Of a DNA stretch of 64,000 nt, positions 9,676-17,693 are shown piece after piece. Numbering within the stretch: position 1 is the first letter of the stretch; every line of letters starts with the position of its first letter. The DNA is from Devosia aurantiaca. Its GTDB lineage: Bacteria; Pseudomonadota; Alphaproteobacteria; Rhizobiales; Devosiaceae. A program made the position numbers and the translations under genes. The DNA is taken from NCBI RefSeq assembly GCF_011058215.1, contig NZ_JAALFG010000002.1, positions 248,001 to 312,000 on the forward strand. Reading direction: 5' to 3'. Below the pieces are notes generated by a model. That model had not been told where the DNA came from. It saw only the letters and a list, made by a program, of their open reading frames with translations, and searched no databases.

Positions 9676-10008
9676 ATGGCCGACCAGCATTTTGCCCGCA
9701 TAGCACGGCTCGCCGAGGCGCGGGGGCTGCGGGAGGTGGAGCAGTCGACGAGCTACTCGACCCCTGCCCTCAAGGTCGCCGGAAATGCCTTCGTGCGCAT
9801 GCTGGACGACACGACGGCCGTGTTGCAGTGCCCGGTGGACCAAAAGGTGTTGTTGATGGAAATCTCGCCCGAGATCTTTTTCGAGACCGATCATTATGTT
9901 GGATACGACGCGGTGCTCGTCCGGCTCGACCAGATCAGCGACGAGGAACTGGCGCTCAAGCTCGAAGACGCCTGGACATTCAAGGCACCGGAACGGCTGC
10001 GAAAGTAA
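9676..10008 (+). CDS. MmcQ/YjbR family protein
   Basis: A 110-residue protein of the MmcQ/YjbR family, which has a CyaY-like fold and is often called DNA-binding. It shows the family hallmarks: an N-terminal helix ending in STSYSTPALKVAG, then a beta sheet (FVRMLDD, AVLQCP), and a C-terminal segment SDEELALKLEDAW of the type LxxLLxxAW. AGAAGG lies just before the ATG. It is divergent from mgtE (111 bases between starts) and is followed by a GFA-family gene in the same direction. Biological role not established. Confidence 0.85.
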   Translation: MADQHFARIARLAEARGLREVEQSTSYSTPALKVAGNAFVRMLDDTTAVLQCPVDQKVLLMEISPEIFFETDHYVGYDAVLVRLDQISDEELALKLEDAWTFKAPERLRK

Positions 10009-10072
10009 GCAAGCCGATGTCTGACTGGGTCGACCTCGCTCGTCGCAGTGACGATCGCTGAAAGGAAAGACC

Positions 10073-10599
10073 TTGCGCCAAACGACCACCCTCGCCTGCC
10101 AATGTGGCCGCTTCCACGTCGAACTTAGCGGCGAACCCTTCATCACAGCCGAGTGCCATTGCAACTCCTGCCGCACGGCAGCCGGCCGGCTTCCTACGAC
10201 GACACCAATTCAAGCGCCCAATGGCGGCACGCCCTATGTGCTTTACCGCAAGGACCGCGTCCGCTTCCCAGACGGCACCTCCCTGCTCCGCGCCTATCGG
10301 CTTTCGGACAAAGCCCCGACGCGGCGCACCGTCACCACCTGCTGCAACACGCCGGTCTTCGTGGAATTTCAGGGCGGCCATTGGCTCAGTCTCTACGCCA
10401 GCCTCTGGCCCGACGCGACTCGCCCGGCGATGCAGATTCGCACGCAAACAGCTGACGTGCCTGACGGCACCAAGCTCGACGATTCGCTCCCGGCAGGCGC
10501 ATGACCACCGCGGGCTTTTACGGCAAGCTGCTCGCCGCCTGGATCGCCATGGGCTTTAAATCGCCAAAGCTCGACGTAAAGGAGGCTGGCGCCACCTAA
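10073..10599 (+). CDS. GFA family protein, probably split by a frameshift near its 3' end
   Basis: A second GFA/CENP-V-like protein. It starts at TTG 10073 after AAGGAAAG. Zinc-ligand cysteines appear in CQCGRF (about residues 9-14), CHCNSC (about 28-33) and TTCCNTP. The uninterrupted frame stops at 10502-10504. The next frame, open from 10501 to 10599, encodes GFYGKLLAAWIAMGFKSPKL, which looks like the usual C-terminal helix of this family. One missing base around 10495-10505 would join them. Alternatively the second segment is a separate 32-residue coupled ORF (ATGA overlap). I favour a single gene of about 175 residues. Confidence 0.7.
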
Positions 10600-10610
10600 A
10601 GCCAGACAAC

Positions 10611-10629
10611 AAAAAAGCCGCCTTGCGGC
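10611..10629 (-). terminator. Rho-independent terminator of tRNA-Leu
   Basis: On the minus strand GCCGC-AAG-GCGGC is followed directly by TTTTTT (10616-10611). It lies 27 bases past the 3' end of the tRNA gene. Confidence 0.85.
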
Positions 10630-10655
10630 AGCTTCTTGTTCGTCACTCAGGTGAC

Positions 10656-10740
10656 TGGTGCGGTCGAGAAGACTCGAACTTCCACATCTTGCGATACAGC
10701 GACCTCAACGCTGCGCGTCTACCAATTCCGCCACGACCGC
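10656..10740 (-). tRNA. tRNA-Leu (anticodon GAG)
   Basis: An 85-base class II tRNA with encoded CCA. The acceptor stem GCGGTCG pairs with CGACCGC. The D region GGCGGAATTGGTAGACGC is typical of leucine tRNA. The anticodon arm CAGCG-TTGAGGT-CGCTG gives anticodon GAG. A long variable arm and the T arm GTTCGAGTC follow. Confidence 0.96.
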
Positions 10741-10863
10741 ACGTGTCAGGTAGAACGCCGGAACCCGAAGGCGCCGGAGCGAGTGGGGATGTAGCAAAGC
10801 TCGTTCGTAACCTCAAGCGGTTAAATCGGGAAATCGTCTGAGGTTGTGGAGAGAGAAGAAAGG

Positions 10864-11032
10864 CACCCCCTTCCGAGCTTCGCTAAGCCTGCGGCTAAGC
10901 TCCGCTTGCCTTCCCCTCTGAGGGGGAAGGTGAGCGCCGAGTTTGTGAAGAGAGTGCAGCCTACCCTCCCCCTCAGAGGGGAGGGCTAGCAGAGCTTAGG
11001 TGCCTAGCACCTTAGCGGCGCTCGGGAGGGGT
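10864..11032. repeat. Inverted pair of about 70-base intergenic repeats
   Basis: Two diverged copies of one element lie head to head: 10864-10931 and, reverse-complemented, 10963-11032. Both run from CACCCC through a GCTAAG/CTAAGCTC core to CCCTCTGAGGGGGA. They fill the 300-base space between tRNA-Leu and the fliN-like gene, and I see no gene there. The CCCTC...GAGGG core resembles but is not identical to the repeats at 6599 and 17513. Confidence 0.8.
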
Positions 11033-11043
11033 GACTTTCCAGC

Positions 11044-11277
11044 TTAGCCGAGCCGCAATACCTTTTCCGTGACCACCACCCTCAAATGCCCCTCTTCGAC
11101 ATTGACTTCCCCCTGCGCGATCAGGGTGCTGTTGGCATAGATGCGCAGCGGATCGTGCTCGGTGGCGTCCAGTTCGATCACCGCGCCGCGGCCCATGCGC
11201 AGCAGGTGGTGGATCGGCATGGTGGTGGCGCCGAGTTCCACGGTGATATCGACTTCAATATTGTCCAGGGTGCTCAT
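11044..11277 (-). CDS. fliN: Stand-alone FliN/SpoA-domain protein (flagellar motor switch-like)
   Basis: A 77-residue protein consisting of one SpoA (surface presentation of antigens) domain. DITVELGATTMPIHHLLRMGRGAVIELD and EVNVEEGHLRVVVTEKV-type segments match the FliN/FliM C-terminus, with strands for the intertwined dimer. In FliN it forms the C-ring that reverses the flagellar motor. No other flagellar gene is in the window, so this may be a dispersed fliN or a paralogue. ATG 11277 is chosen over a TTG at 11304; neither has a strong ribosome-binding site. Divergent from lipB. Confidence 0.75.
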   Translation of the reverse strand: MSTLDNIEVDITVELGATTMPIHHLLRMGRGAVIELDATEHDPLRIYANSTLIAQGEVNVEEGHLRVVVTEKVLRLG

Positions 11278-11345
11278 AGATAAGGGGCTGGGCCTTGGTG
11301 CCAAAAGGCGGATTCGATGGGCTCCACAGTCGGGCAGTCGTGGTT

Positions 11346-12083
11346 ATGGAAGTGTTAACGGCAGTGAACGAAGCGTGCCAAAATCGGTCCAAACTGTTGC
11401 GCGAAGACGGCAAGGTCGTCGAGTGGCGCATTTTTGACGTGACCCTCGACTATGAGCAGGCGCTGGCCATGATGGACGAGCGCGTTGCCGCCATTGCCGC
11501 AGGCGAGGCGCCGGAGGCTGTTTGGCTGTTGGAGCATCCGCCGCTTTATACTGCTGGCACGTCGGCGCAACCCGAAGACCTGCTCAACCCGCGCTTTCCG
11601 GTCTATCCGGCCGGCCGGGGCGGGCAATATACCTATCACGGCCCCGGCCAGCGCGTGGCCTATGTGATGCTCGACCTCACCCAGCGCGGCCGCGATATCC
11701 GTTGCCTCGTCCAGGGTCTCGAGCAATGGGTCATCGATACGCTAGCCGCGCACAACATCACCGCCGGCCGGCGCGAAGGACGCGTCGGCGTCTGGGTGGC
11801 CCGGCCCGACAAGGGTCTTGGCCGCGAGGACAAGATCGCTGCGATCGGCGTCCGGGTGCGCAAGTGGATCACCTTCCACGGCATCGCCATCAACGTCGCA
11901 CCCGATCTCAGCCACTATGACGGCATCGTGCCCTGTGGCATCAGCGACCAGGGCATCACCTCGTTCGAGGATCTCGGCCTGCTGCTGACCTTGCCCGAAG
12001 TCGATTCCGTGCTGCGCCGCCGTTTCGAAGCCCTGTTCGGACCAACCGAACGGGCGCGATCCAGTCTTGCCATCGGCGCCTGA
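11346..12083 (+). CDS. lipB: Lipoyl(octanoyl) transferase
   Basis: Transfers octanoate from octanoyl-ACP to the lipoyl domains of 2-oxoacid dehydrogenases and the glycine cleavage system, the first step of lipoate biosynthesis. Recognised by [12 protein letters not shown], the substrate pocket, and [15 protein letters not shown], which carries the catalytic Cys; a Lys in the [12 protein letters not shown] segment completes the acyl-transfer site. It is 245 residues from ATG 11346, slightly longer than E. coli LipB at the N-terminus. An in-frame start at 11295 is possible. No lipA neighbour is present. Confidence 0.95.
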   Translation: MEVLTAVNEACQNRSKLLREDGKVVEWRIFDVTLDYEQALAMMDERVAAIAAGEAPEAVWLLEHPPLYTAGTSAQPEDLLNPRFPVYPAGRGGQYTYHGPGQRVAYVMLDLTQRGRDIRCLVQGLEQWVIDTLAAHNITAGRREGRVGVWVARPDKGLGREDKIAAIGVRVRKWITFHGIAINVAPDLSHYDGIVPCGISDQGITSFEDLGLLLTLPEVDSVLRRRFEALFGPTERARSSLAIGA

Positions 12084-12124
12084 GCCGCCCAATTTGCACA
12101 CCTGTCGGAATCGAGGATCTTGCG

Positions 12125-12646
12125 ATGACATTGGATGATTTGAAGCGCCTGCTCACGCGGCAAACCTTGTTCCGGCTCGATGCGATTTTGTCGCCCAAAC
12201 TGGTGCCGATCTTTTACGCCCTTGGCCTCGCCGGCATCCTCCTTTGGGCCATCAGCCACTTCTTCTTCCGCTTCGGCTATGGCTTTGGCGACGGGCTCTG
12301 GGGCATTCTCGAAATCCTGGTCTTTGGCCTGTTGAGCTTTGTCGGCCTGCGCATCCTCTGCGAGGCGCTGCTCGTCTGGTTCAAGTCGCATGAAGCGACG
12401 GGCGACACCGTCCAGCGCACGCGGCTGTCGGCTTCGCTGCTCGATGAAGTCCGCGACGCCATTCGCGATCTGGCCGAGGCGGGCGACGAGAGCGACTATG
12501 CCGAAGCCGATGAATATCTGAGCGAGGCGACCGACCCGGTGCCCTATTCGACCGGCGATACGCTGCGCGAGCCTTCGACCCAGCCCGGCGAAACCTTCAA
12601 GCCGCGCCGGACTGCCAAGCGAACGCCGCCGAATTCGATCACCTGA
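12125..12646 (+). CDS. DUF4282 domain membrane protein
   Basis: A 173-residue protein. A short amphipathic start (MTLDDLKRLLTRQTLFRLD) leads into two membrane helices (about 29-48 and 60-85) separated by an aromatic loop. This is the DUF4282 layout (FxLD...SPKLVPIFYALG). The C-terminal 85 residues are hydrophilic, rich in Asp/Glu then Pro/Thr/Arg, and probably disordered in the cytoplasm. It begins 41 bases after lipB in the same direction and is closed by a strong terminator. Function unknown. Confidence 0.8.
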   Translation: MTLDDLKRLLTRQTLFRLDAILSPKLVPIFYALGLAGILLWAISHFFFRFGYGFGDGLWGILEILVFGLLSFVGLRILCEALLVWFKSHEATGDTVQRTRLSASLLDEVRDAIRDLAEAGDESDYAEADEYLSEATDPVPYSTGDTLREPSTQPGETFKPRRTAKRTPPNSIT

Positions 12647-12649
12647 AAC

Positions 12650-12683
12650 AAAAAGGCCGCCCGATGAGGCGGCCTTCGTTTTT
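12650..12683. terminator. Bidirectional terminator between DUF4282 and doxX genes
   Basis: GGCCGCC (12655-12661) and GGCGGCC (12668-12674) form a perfect 7-bp stem with AAAAA before it and a T5 run at 12679-12683. It therefore works for both convergent genes. Confidence 0.85.
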
Positions 12684-12702
12684 CAAGAGGAGCTGAAAAA
12701 GC

Positions 12703-13077
12703 TTACTTCTTGTTGATGCTCCAGGCGCCCGGGCCGGCAAAAACCAGGTAGAGGAACACGAAGCAGAAGAGCGCGGCAGCATCGCCGCCATTGCCCACCG
12801 GCCAGAAGTTCATCGGGAAGTGGACCATGAAGTAAGCGACGGCCATCATGCCCGAAGCGATGAAGGCAGCCGGACGGGTGAAGAAGCCGATAAAGATCAA
12901 GAGACCTGCCACCAGCTCGATAATGCCGGCAACCAGCATCAGGCCCTCGGTCGGGCCCATGGCAGGAACGGGGAAGCCAAACAGCTTCTGCGTGCCATGC
13001 TCGATAAACAGAAGCGCGGCGACGATGCGCAGCACGGCGAGGGCCTGCGGCGCGTATGCGGAGAGACGATCGAACAA
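12703..13077 (-). CDS. DoxX family membrane protein
   Basis: A 124-residue four-helix membrane protein of the DoxX family. Helices lie at about 12-28, 42-63, 70-88 and 98-118, with the family motif LRIVAALLFIEHGTQKLFG at the N-terminus and FFTRPAAFIASG in the middle. DoxX proteins have been linked to redox or sulfur metabolism in a few systems, but most, including this one, have no assigned role. TTG at 13077 is the likely start because GGAG stands seven bases before it. Divergent from rimO. Confidence 0.85.
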   Translation of the reverse strand: MFDRLSAYAPQALAVLRIVAALLFIEHGTQKLFGFPVPAMGPTEGLMLVAGIIELVAGLLIFIGFFTRPAAFIASGMMAVAYFMVHFPMNFWPVGNGGDAAALFCFVFLYLVFAGPGAWSINKK

Positions 13078-13317
13078 AGGAATGCTCCATGATGCGCGTC
13101 TGGAATCGACGCTGAACTAACCTGTGATATCCGCAAAGTGCTTGGAATTGGCTAAAATCGGGATGCACTGTTCGCTAAACGCAACATTCAAGCGCCTGCG
13201 CTTCCCGCTGCGCGAAGGTCTGCTCCGCCATCCTTGATGAGACGGTCACATTGCGTAACCGTCAGACTTTCTGTATGACGCGCCAACCTTTCCCCATTTT
13301 CGGAACGTCGTACGCGC

Positions 13318-14641
13318 ATGAACCAGGCGCCAAAAATCGGACTCGTCAGCCTCGGCTGCCCCAAGGCGCTGGTCGACAGCGAGCGTATCATGACGACCCT
13401 GCGCTCGCAGGGCTATTCGTTCAGCCGCGACTACGGGGGCCGACATCGTTCTCGTCAACACCTGCGGTTTCCTCGACAGTGCCAAGCAGGAATCGCTCGA
13501 GGCGATCGGCGAAGCGCTTAACGAGAACGGTCGCGTCATCGTTACGGGTTGCCTTGGCGTCGAGGAAGGCCTGATCCGCGAGACCCACCCCTCGGTGCTC
13601 GCCATTACCGGTCCGCATCAGTACGAGAGCGTGGTGTCGGCCGTGCACCAGCACCTGCCGCCGGTGCCGAACCGCTTTGTCGACCTCGTGCCGGAAAGCG
13701 GCCTCAAGCTCACCCCACGCCACTATGCCTATCTCAAGATTTCCGAAGGCTGCAACAATCGCTGCTCCTTCTGCATCATTCCGCAAATCCGCGGCGATCT
13801 TGTCTCGCGCCCCGCTGCCGGCATTCTGGGCGAGGCCGAAGGACTGATCCGCTCCGGCGTCAAGGAACTGCTGGTGATCTCGCAGGACACCAGCGCCTAT
13901 GGCGTCGACGTCAAGTTCGCAACGAGCAAATACCGCGGCCGCGAGGTCAAGGCCAAGTTCTACGACCTGGCCAAGGAACTGGGGCAGATGGGCGCCTGGA
14001 CCCGCCTCCACTATGTCTACCCCTACCCCCATGTCGACCAGGTCATCGAACTGATGGCCGAGGGCCTAGTCCTGCCCTATCTCGACATTCCCTTCCAGCA
14101 TGCGTCGCCAAACGTGCTGAAGTCGATGCGCCGCCCGGCCAACCAGGAAAAGACCCTGGACCGGATCAAGAAGTGGCGCGACATCTGCCCCGATCTCGCC
14201 ATCCGCTCCAACTTCATCGTCGGCTATCCCGGCGAAACCGAAGAAGATTTCGAATTCTTGCTCGATTGGCTGGAAGAAGCCGAGATCGATCGCGCCGGCT
14301 GCTTCAAATACGAGCCCGTCACCGGCGCTCCGGCCAATGAACTCGACGGCGTCGTGCCCGAAGAGGTCAAGGACGAGCGCTTCGCCCAGTTGATGGAAGT
14401 GGCGCAGGACGTGTCGTTCCACCGCCTGCAGCAGAAGGTCGGCCGCACCATCGACGTCATCGTCGACGACGTCCGTCCGGAAGAAAACCGCGTCATTGCC
14501 CGTTCCAAGTGGGACGCGCCCGAAATCGACGGCAATGTCATCGTATCGAATGCCACCGGCATCAAGATCGGCGACATCGTGTCGGTCACGGTGACCGATA
14601 ACGACGAATACGATCTGTTCGCCACGCCCGCACTGAACTAA
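13318..14641 (+). CDS. rimO: Ribosomal protein S12 methylthiotransferase, frameshifted in this sequence
   Basis: Radical-SAM enzyme that methylthiolates an Asp of ribosomal protein S12. UPF0004 domain at the N-terminus ([34 protein letters not shown] supply the auxiliary cluster cysteines), radical-SAM core with CNNRCSFC, and a C-terminal TRAM domain. The frame breaks in the G5 run at 13435-13439. Removing one G gives [14 protein letters not shown], matching the family. This is the clearest case in the window of an inserted rather than a deleted base. About 440 residues when corrected. Its substrate S12 is encoded at 47.2 kb. Confidence 0.93.
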
Positions 14642-14727
14642 GCAGACCTCCGCCGCTGCGCACGGAGTGATGTGACTTTTGTCCGCGCCGCCTATAGCGT
14701 GGCGCGGACGATGCTTCGGGGCTTAGG

Positions 14728-15960
14728 TTGGACGAGATTCTTGACGACGTGGCGGCCATCCAGCGGATCCCGGCTATCCCGGTTATCCTGCAGGTTTTGG
14801 CCAAGGCCACTGGCATGGGCTTCCTTGTGGTGGCCCGGGTTACTGCTGACCGCTGGATCGCTTGCAGCGTTCTCGACACCATCGATTTCGGCCTGAAAGC
14901 CGGCGATGAATTGCCGATCGCGACGACCCTGTGCCAGGACGTCAAAAACCTGCGCGGCTCCGTCGTCATCGATGAAGTCGCCAGCGATCCGGTTTACGCA
15001 AGCCACCACACGCCAGCGATCTATGGTCTGCAGAGCTACATCGCCGTGCCGATCACCCTGCCGGATGGCAGTATTTTCGGCACGCTTTGCGCCATCGACC
15101 CAAAGCCGAAAAAGCCCTCCGAAGCTCTTGAGATGTTCCGGCTTTTTGCCGATCTGATCTCATTTCACCTCGACGCCTCGCGCGAGCTGGACCAGTCGCG
15201 CAGCGACCTGACCCAAGCCAATGCCGATCTCGACAATTCCCGCTTCGATCTGGCGACGAGCCAGGCCAGCCTGCTGGACGCGGAGAATGCCGCCGAACTG
15301 CGCGAGCAATTCATCGCCGTTTTGGGCCACGACCTGCGCAACCCGCTGGCCGCGATCGAAGGCGGCCGCCGTGTCCTCGCCGGTCAGGTCACGGACTCCA
15401 AGTCCGAGCGCGTGCTTCGCCTAATGAGCGAAAGCGTGCTGCGCATGAGTGGCCTCATCGACAATGTCCTGGACTTTGCCCGTGGACGACTGGGTGGCGG
15501 CATCCATGTCGACCGTTCGCCCGATGCCAAGGCCGAAACCATCCTCGCCCAGGTCATCAACGAAATCAAAGCGGCCCATCCCGACCGCCAGATCGTTACG
15601 CGGTTCGACATCACCAAGCCGGTCGCGGTCGATCATGCCCGCATGGCGCAGATGTTCTCGAACCTGCTCGGCAACGCCATCACTCATGGCACCGTGTCGG
15701 CGCCGATCGTGGTCACGGCGACGACTGCGGCCGACGATTTCGAGCTCACCATCAGCAATGGCGGCGACCCGATCTCGCCCGAAGCCATGAAGCGCCTGTT
15801 CCAGCCCTTCTATCGCGGCGAAGTGCGGCCCAGCATGCAAGGTCTCGGCCTCGGCCTCTACATTGCCAGCCAGATCGCCAAGGCTCATGGCGGTATGCTG
15901 GAGGTGCACTCCGACGAGGAACAGACCCGCTTCACTTTCCGCATGCCGCTCGGTCGCTAG
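14728..15960 (+). CDS. GAF-domain sensor histidine kinase
   Basis: A 410-residue soluble kinase without membrane segments. An N-terminal GAF domain (about 15-150; GSIFGTLCAID is a typical GAF strand) leads through a coiled coil (about 152-195) to HisKA with the phospho-acceptor H201 in GHDLRNPLAAI. The HATPase domain shows the N box SNLLGNAITHG, G1 in ISNGGDPI and GLGLGLYIA. The start is TTG at 14728 preceded by GGGGCTTAGG. No response regulator is adjacent, so it is an orphan kinase whose partner cannot be named. The GAF signal is unknown; related kinases sense redox state or light. Confidence 0.88.
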   Translation: MDEILDDVAAIQRIPAIPVILQVLAKATGMGFLVVARVTADRWIACSVLDTIDFGLKAGDELPIATTLCQDVKNLRGSVVIDEVASDPVYASHHTPAIYGLQSYIAVPITLPDGSIFGTLCAIDPKPKKPSEALEMFRLFADLISFHLDASRELDQSRSDLTQANADLDNSRFDLATSQASLLDAENAAELREQFIAVLGHDLRNPLAAIEGGRRVLAGQVTDSKSERVLRLMSESVLRMSGLIDNVLDFARGRLGGGIHVDRSPDAKAETILAQVINEIKAAHPDRQIVTRFDITKPVAVDHARMAQMFSNLLGNAITHGTVSAPIVVTATTAADDFELTISNGGDPISPEAMKRLFQPFYRGEVRPSMQGLGLGLYIASQIAKAHGGMLEVHSDEEQTRFTFRMPLGR

Positions 15961-16055
15961 AACCGCCGCCTCAAATAGCGACCCAGCTTGCCTTTTCACC
16001 AATCTGTGCCACGCTCCCCTTGTCGGAAGACTCAATTTCCGAGGAGGGAACGAAA

Positions 16056-16307
16056 ATGGGTTTTGACGGTGTAGGTTGGCTGGCCGCAATCATTATCGGC
16101 GGTGTCGCCGGTTGGCTTGCCAGCATGTTCATGAAGTCCGGCGGCGGTGTTCTGATGAACATCCTGCTCGGCATTGTTGGCGCCATTCTCGCCAGCCTTC
16201 TGTTTGGCCTCCTGGGGGTCAATTTCGGCGGCTGGCTGGGCTACCTGATTGCAGGTTTCATTGGCGCCTGCATCATCATCGCCATTGCCCGCGCGGTGCG
16301 CCGGTAA
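16056..16307 (+). CDS. GlsB/YeaQ/YmgE family stress-response membrane protein
   Basis: An 83-residue, very hydrophobic protein with three predicted membrane helices (about 7-25, 30-50, 54-78). Gly-rich motifs GGVAGWLASMFMK and LLGIVGAILASLLFG characterise the GlsB/YeaQ/YmgE (transglycosylase-associated) family. GAGGAGGG seven bases upstream fixes ATG 16056 and rules out an earlier in-frame ATG at 16020. A GC-rich hairpin (16318-16339) follows the stop. Family members are stress-induced in enterobacteria; the molecular role is not known. Confidence 0.85.
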   Translation: MGFDGVGWLAAIIIGGVAGWLASMFMKSGGGVLMNILLGIVGAILASLLFGLLGVNFGGWLGYLIAGFIGACIIIAIARAVRR

Positions 16308-16317
16308 GCAAGACGAC

Positions 16318-16339
16318 CCGGCCGCTTCACGGCGGCCGG
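16318..16339. other. GC-rich hairpin after the GlsB-like gene
   Basis: CCGGCCGC (16318-16325) and GCGGCCGG (16332-16339) form a perfect 8-bp stem with a six-base loop. There is no T run, so it is at best a Rho-assisted or stabilising 3' hairpin. Confidence 0.5.
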
Positions 16340-16509
16340 AACTCCCGCCGGAAGAAGTTGGCGTCATCGGCGCCTTGAACAGTACGTCTTTCCAGCGCTC
16401 ATTGTGCCGGTAAATTACTCATCCAGTGCAGGCTTTTAGCGCTTTACGCTCGACCTCGCCCATCGCATCAACGTCGACAACTCGACTCCTCCGATGGACC
16501 AGCGTCACC

Positions 16510-17493
16510 ATGAACAAGCTCTTCGTCCCGGCCTTCGCCGCACTCGCTCTTGCCGCAACGCCGGTAGTGGCGCAGCCAACCGACATTCTCAACGCCTCCT
16601 ACGATATCGCGCGCGAGCTGTTCGACGCCGAAAACGCCGCCTACACCGCGTCGGGCGCGACCGTCACCGTCAACCAGTCCCATGCCGGCTCCTCGGCCCA
16701 GGCCCGCGCCATCCTCGAAGGGCTCCAGGCCGATGTCGTGACCTTCAACCAGGTGACCGACGTCGAGCGCCTGGTCGAAGGCGGCTTCGTGTCCGACGAC
16801 TGGCAGACCGAATTTCCCAACAATGCCGCGCCGTTCTACTCATTCCCGTCCTTCCTGGTCCGCGTCGGTAACCCCAAGAACATCAATGACTGGGGTGATC
16901 TGGCCTCCGAAGGCGTGCAGGTAATCTTCCCGAACCCGAAAACCTCGGGCAATGGCCGCTATACCTATCTCGCCGCCCGCGCCTGGGCGAATGAGGAATA
17001 TGCCGGCGACGAAGCGCAGGTCGAAGCCTACCTCACCAAGCTCTTCAGCAATGTCCCGGTCTTCGAGACCGGCGGCCGTGCTGCTACCACCGCCTTCACC
17101 GAGCGCCAGCTCGGCGACGTGCTGGTGACCTTCGAAGCCGAAACGCTGGCCGTCACCAAGCTCCTGGGCGACGACCAATACCAGCCGGTCACCCCTTCGG
17201 TCAGCTTCCTCTCCGAATTCCCGGTCGCCATTGTCGATAAGGTCGTCGACGCCCGCGGCAGCCGTGATGTTGCCAAGGCCTATCTCGACTTCCTCTTCAC
17301 GCCGGAAGGCCAGGAAGTCGCAGCGCAGAACTTCCACCGCGTGCAAGAAGAGACCGTCGCTGCTGCGCACGCCGAAACCTTCCCCGAAATCCGCCTCGTC
17401 ACCGTCGAAGACGAATTCGGCGGCTGGGACCAGGTCGCCAGCGAGCACTTCGCCGATGGTGGCCTTCTCGACAAGGTCTTCATCAACCAGTAA
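16510..17493 (+). CDS. sbp: Sulfate ABC transporter periplasmic binding protein
   Basis: Binds sulfate or thiosulfate in the periplasm and delivers it to CysTW. It is 327 residues with a cleavable signal peptide (MNKLFVPAFAALALA, cut after VVAQ). Family markers: LNASYDIARELF at the mature N-terminus, QSHAGSSAQARAI (anion-binding loop), ADVVTFNQVTDV, NPKTSGNGRYTYLA and YLDFLFTPEGQEVAAQNFHR. The start is 16510 because the signal peptide begins there. It is separated from cysT by a 200-base spacer full of palindromes, so the permease genes may be expressed at a different level. Confidence 0.93.
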   Translation: MNKLFVPAFAALALAATPVVAQPTDILNASYDIARELFDAENAAYTASGATVTVNQSHAGSSAQARAILEGLQADVVTFNQVTDVERLVEGGFVSDDWQTEFPNNAAPFYSFPSFLVRVGNPKNINDWGDLASEGVQVIFPNPKTSGNGRYTYLAARAWANEEYAGDEAQVEAYLTKLFSNVPVFETGGRAATTAFTERQLGDVLVTFEAETLAVTKLLGDDQYQPVTPSVSFLSEFPVAIVDKVVDARGSRDVAKAYLDFLFTPEGQEVAAQNFHRVQEETVAAAHAETFPEIRLVTVEDEFGGWDQVASEHFADGGLLDKVFINQ

Positions 17494-17512
17494 GCGCAGG
17501 AACTATCAGTGT

Positions 17513-17660
17513 GCGCTCCCTCCCTTTGAGGCGAGGGTAGCGAAACGAGGCCGCCAGGCCAAAATAGAAGCTGGGTGGGGTGGGGCCACGGACGCGGTGC
17601 AGCGTGCGTGGCCCCACCCCACCCTCATTCCCCTCCTCCTCAAGGGGTGGGAGGCGCTAG
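17513..17660. repeat. Large intergenic palindrome, CCACCCCACCCTC family
   Basis: Inner perfect 18-bp arms GGGTGGGGTGGGGCCACG (17573-17590) and its complement (17607-17624) enclose a 16-base loop. Outer imperfect arms (17515-17550 and 17630-17660) carry CCTCCCTTTGAGG-type sequence. Modules are shared with the repeat at 6599-6722. It lies inside the sulfate-transport gene cluster, where a transcript would form a very stable hairpin between sbp and cysT. Confidence 0.85.
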
Positions 17661-17693
17661 ATCTAGGCATCAAGCCGGTAGGACGCTTCAACA

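Noticed and set aside
8890..10176. A 428-codon minus-strand frame covering the mgtE 5' part plus upstream DNA
   Set aside because: Its first 200 codons are antisense to the MmcQ and GFA genes and have no similarity; only the part from 9564 onward is MgtE.
10656..10740. tRNA-Ser instead of tRNA-Leu (both are long-variable-arm tRNAs)
   Set aside because: The anticodon loop TTGAGGT reads GAG, a leucine anticodon, and the D-loop AATTGGTAGACGC is leucine-type.
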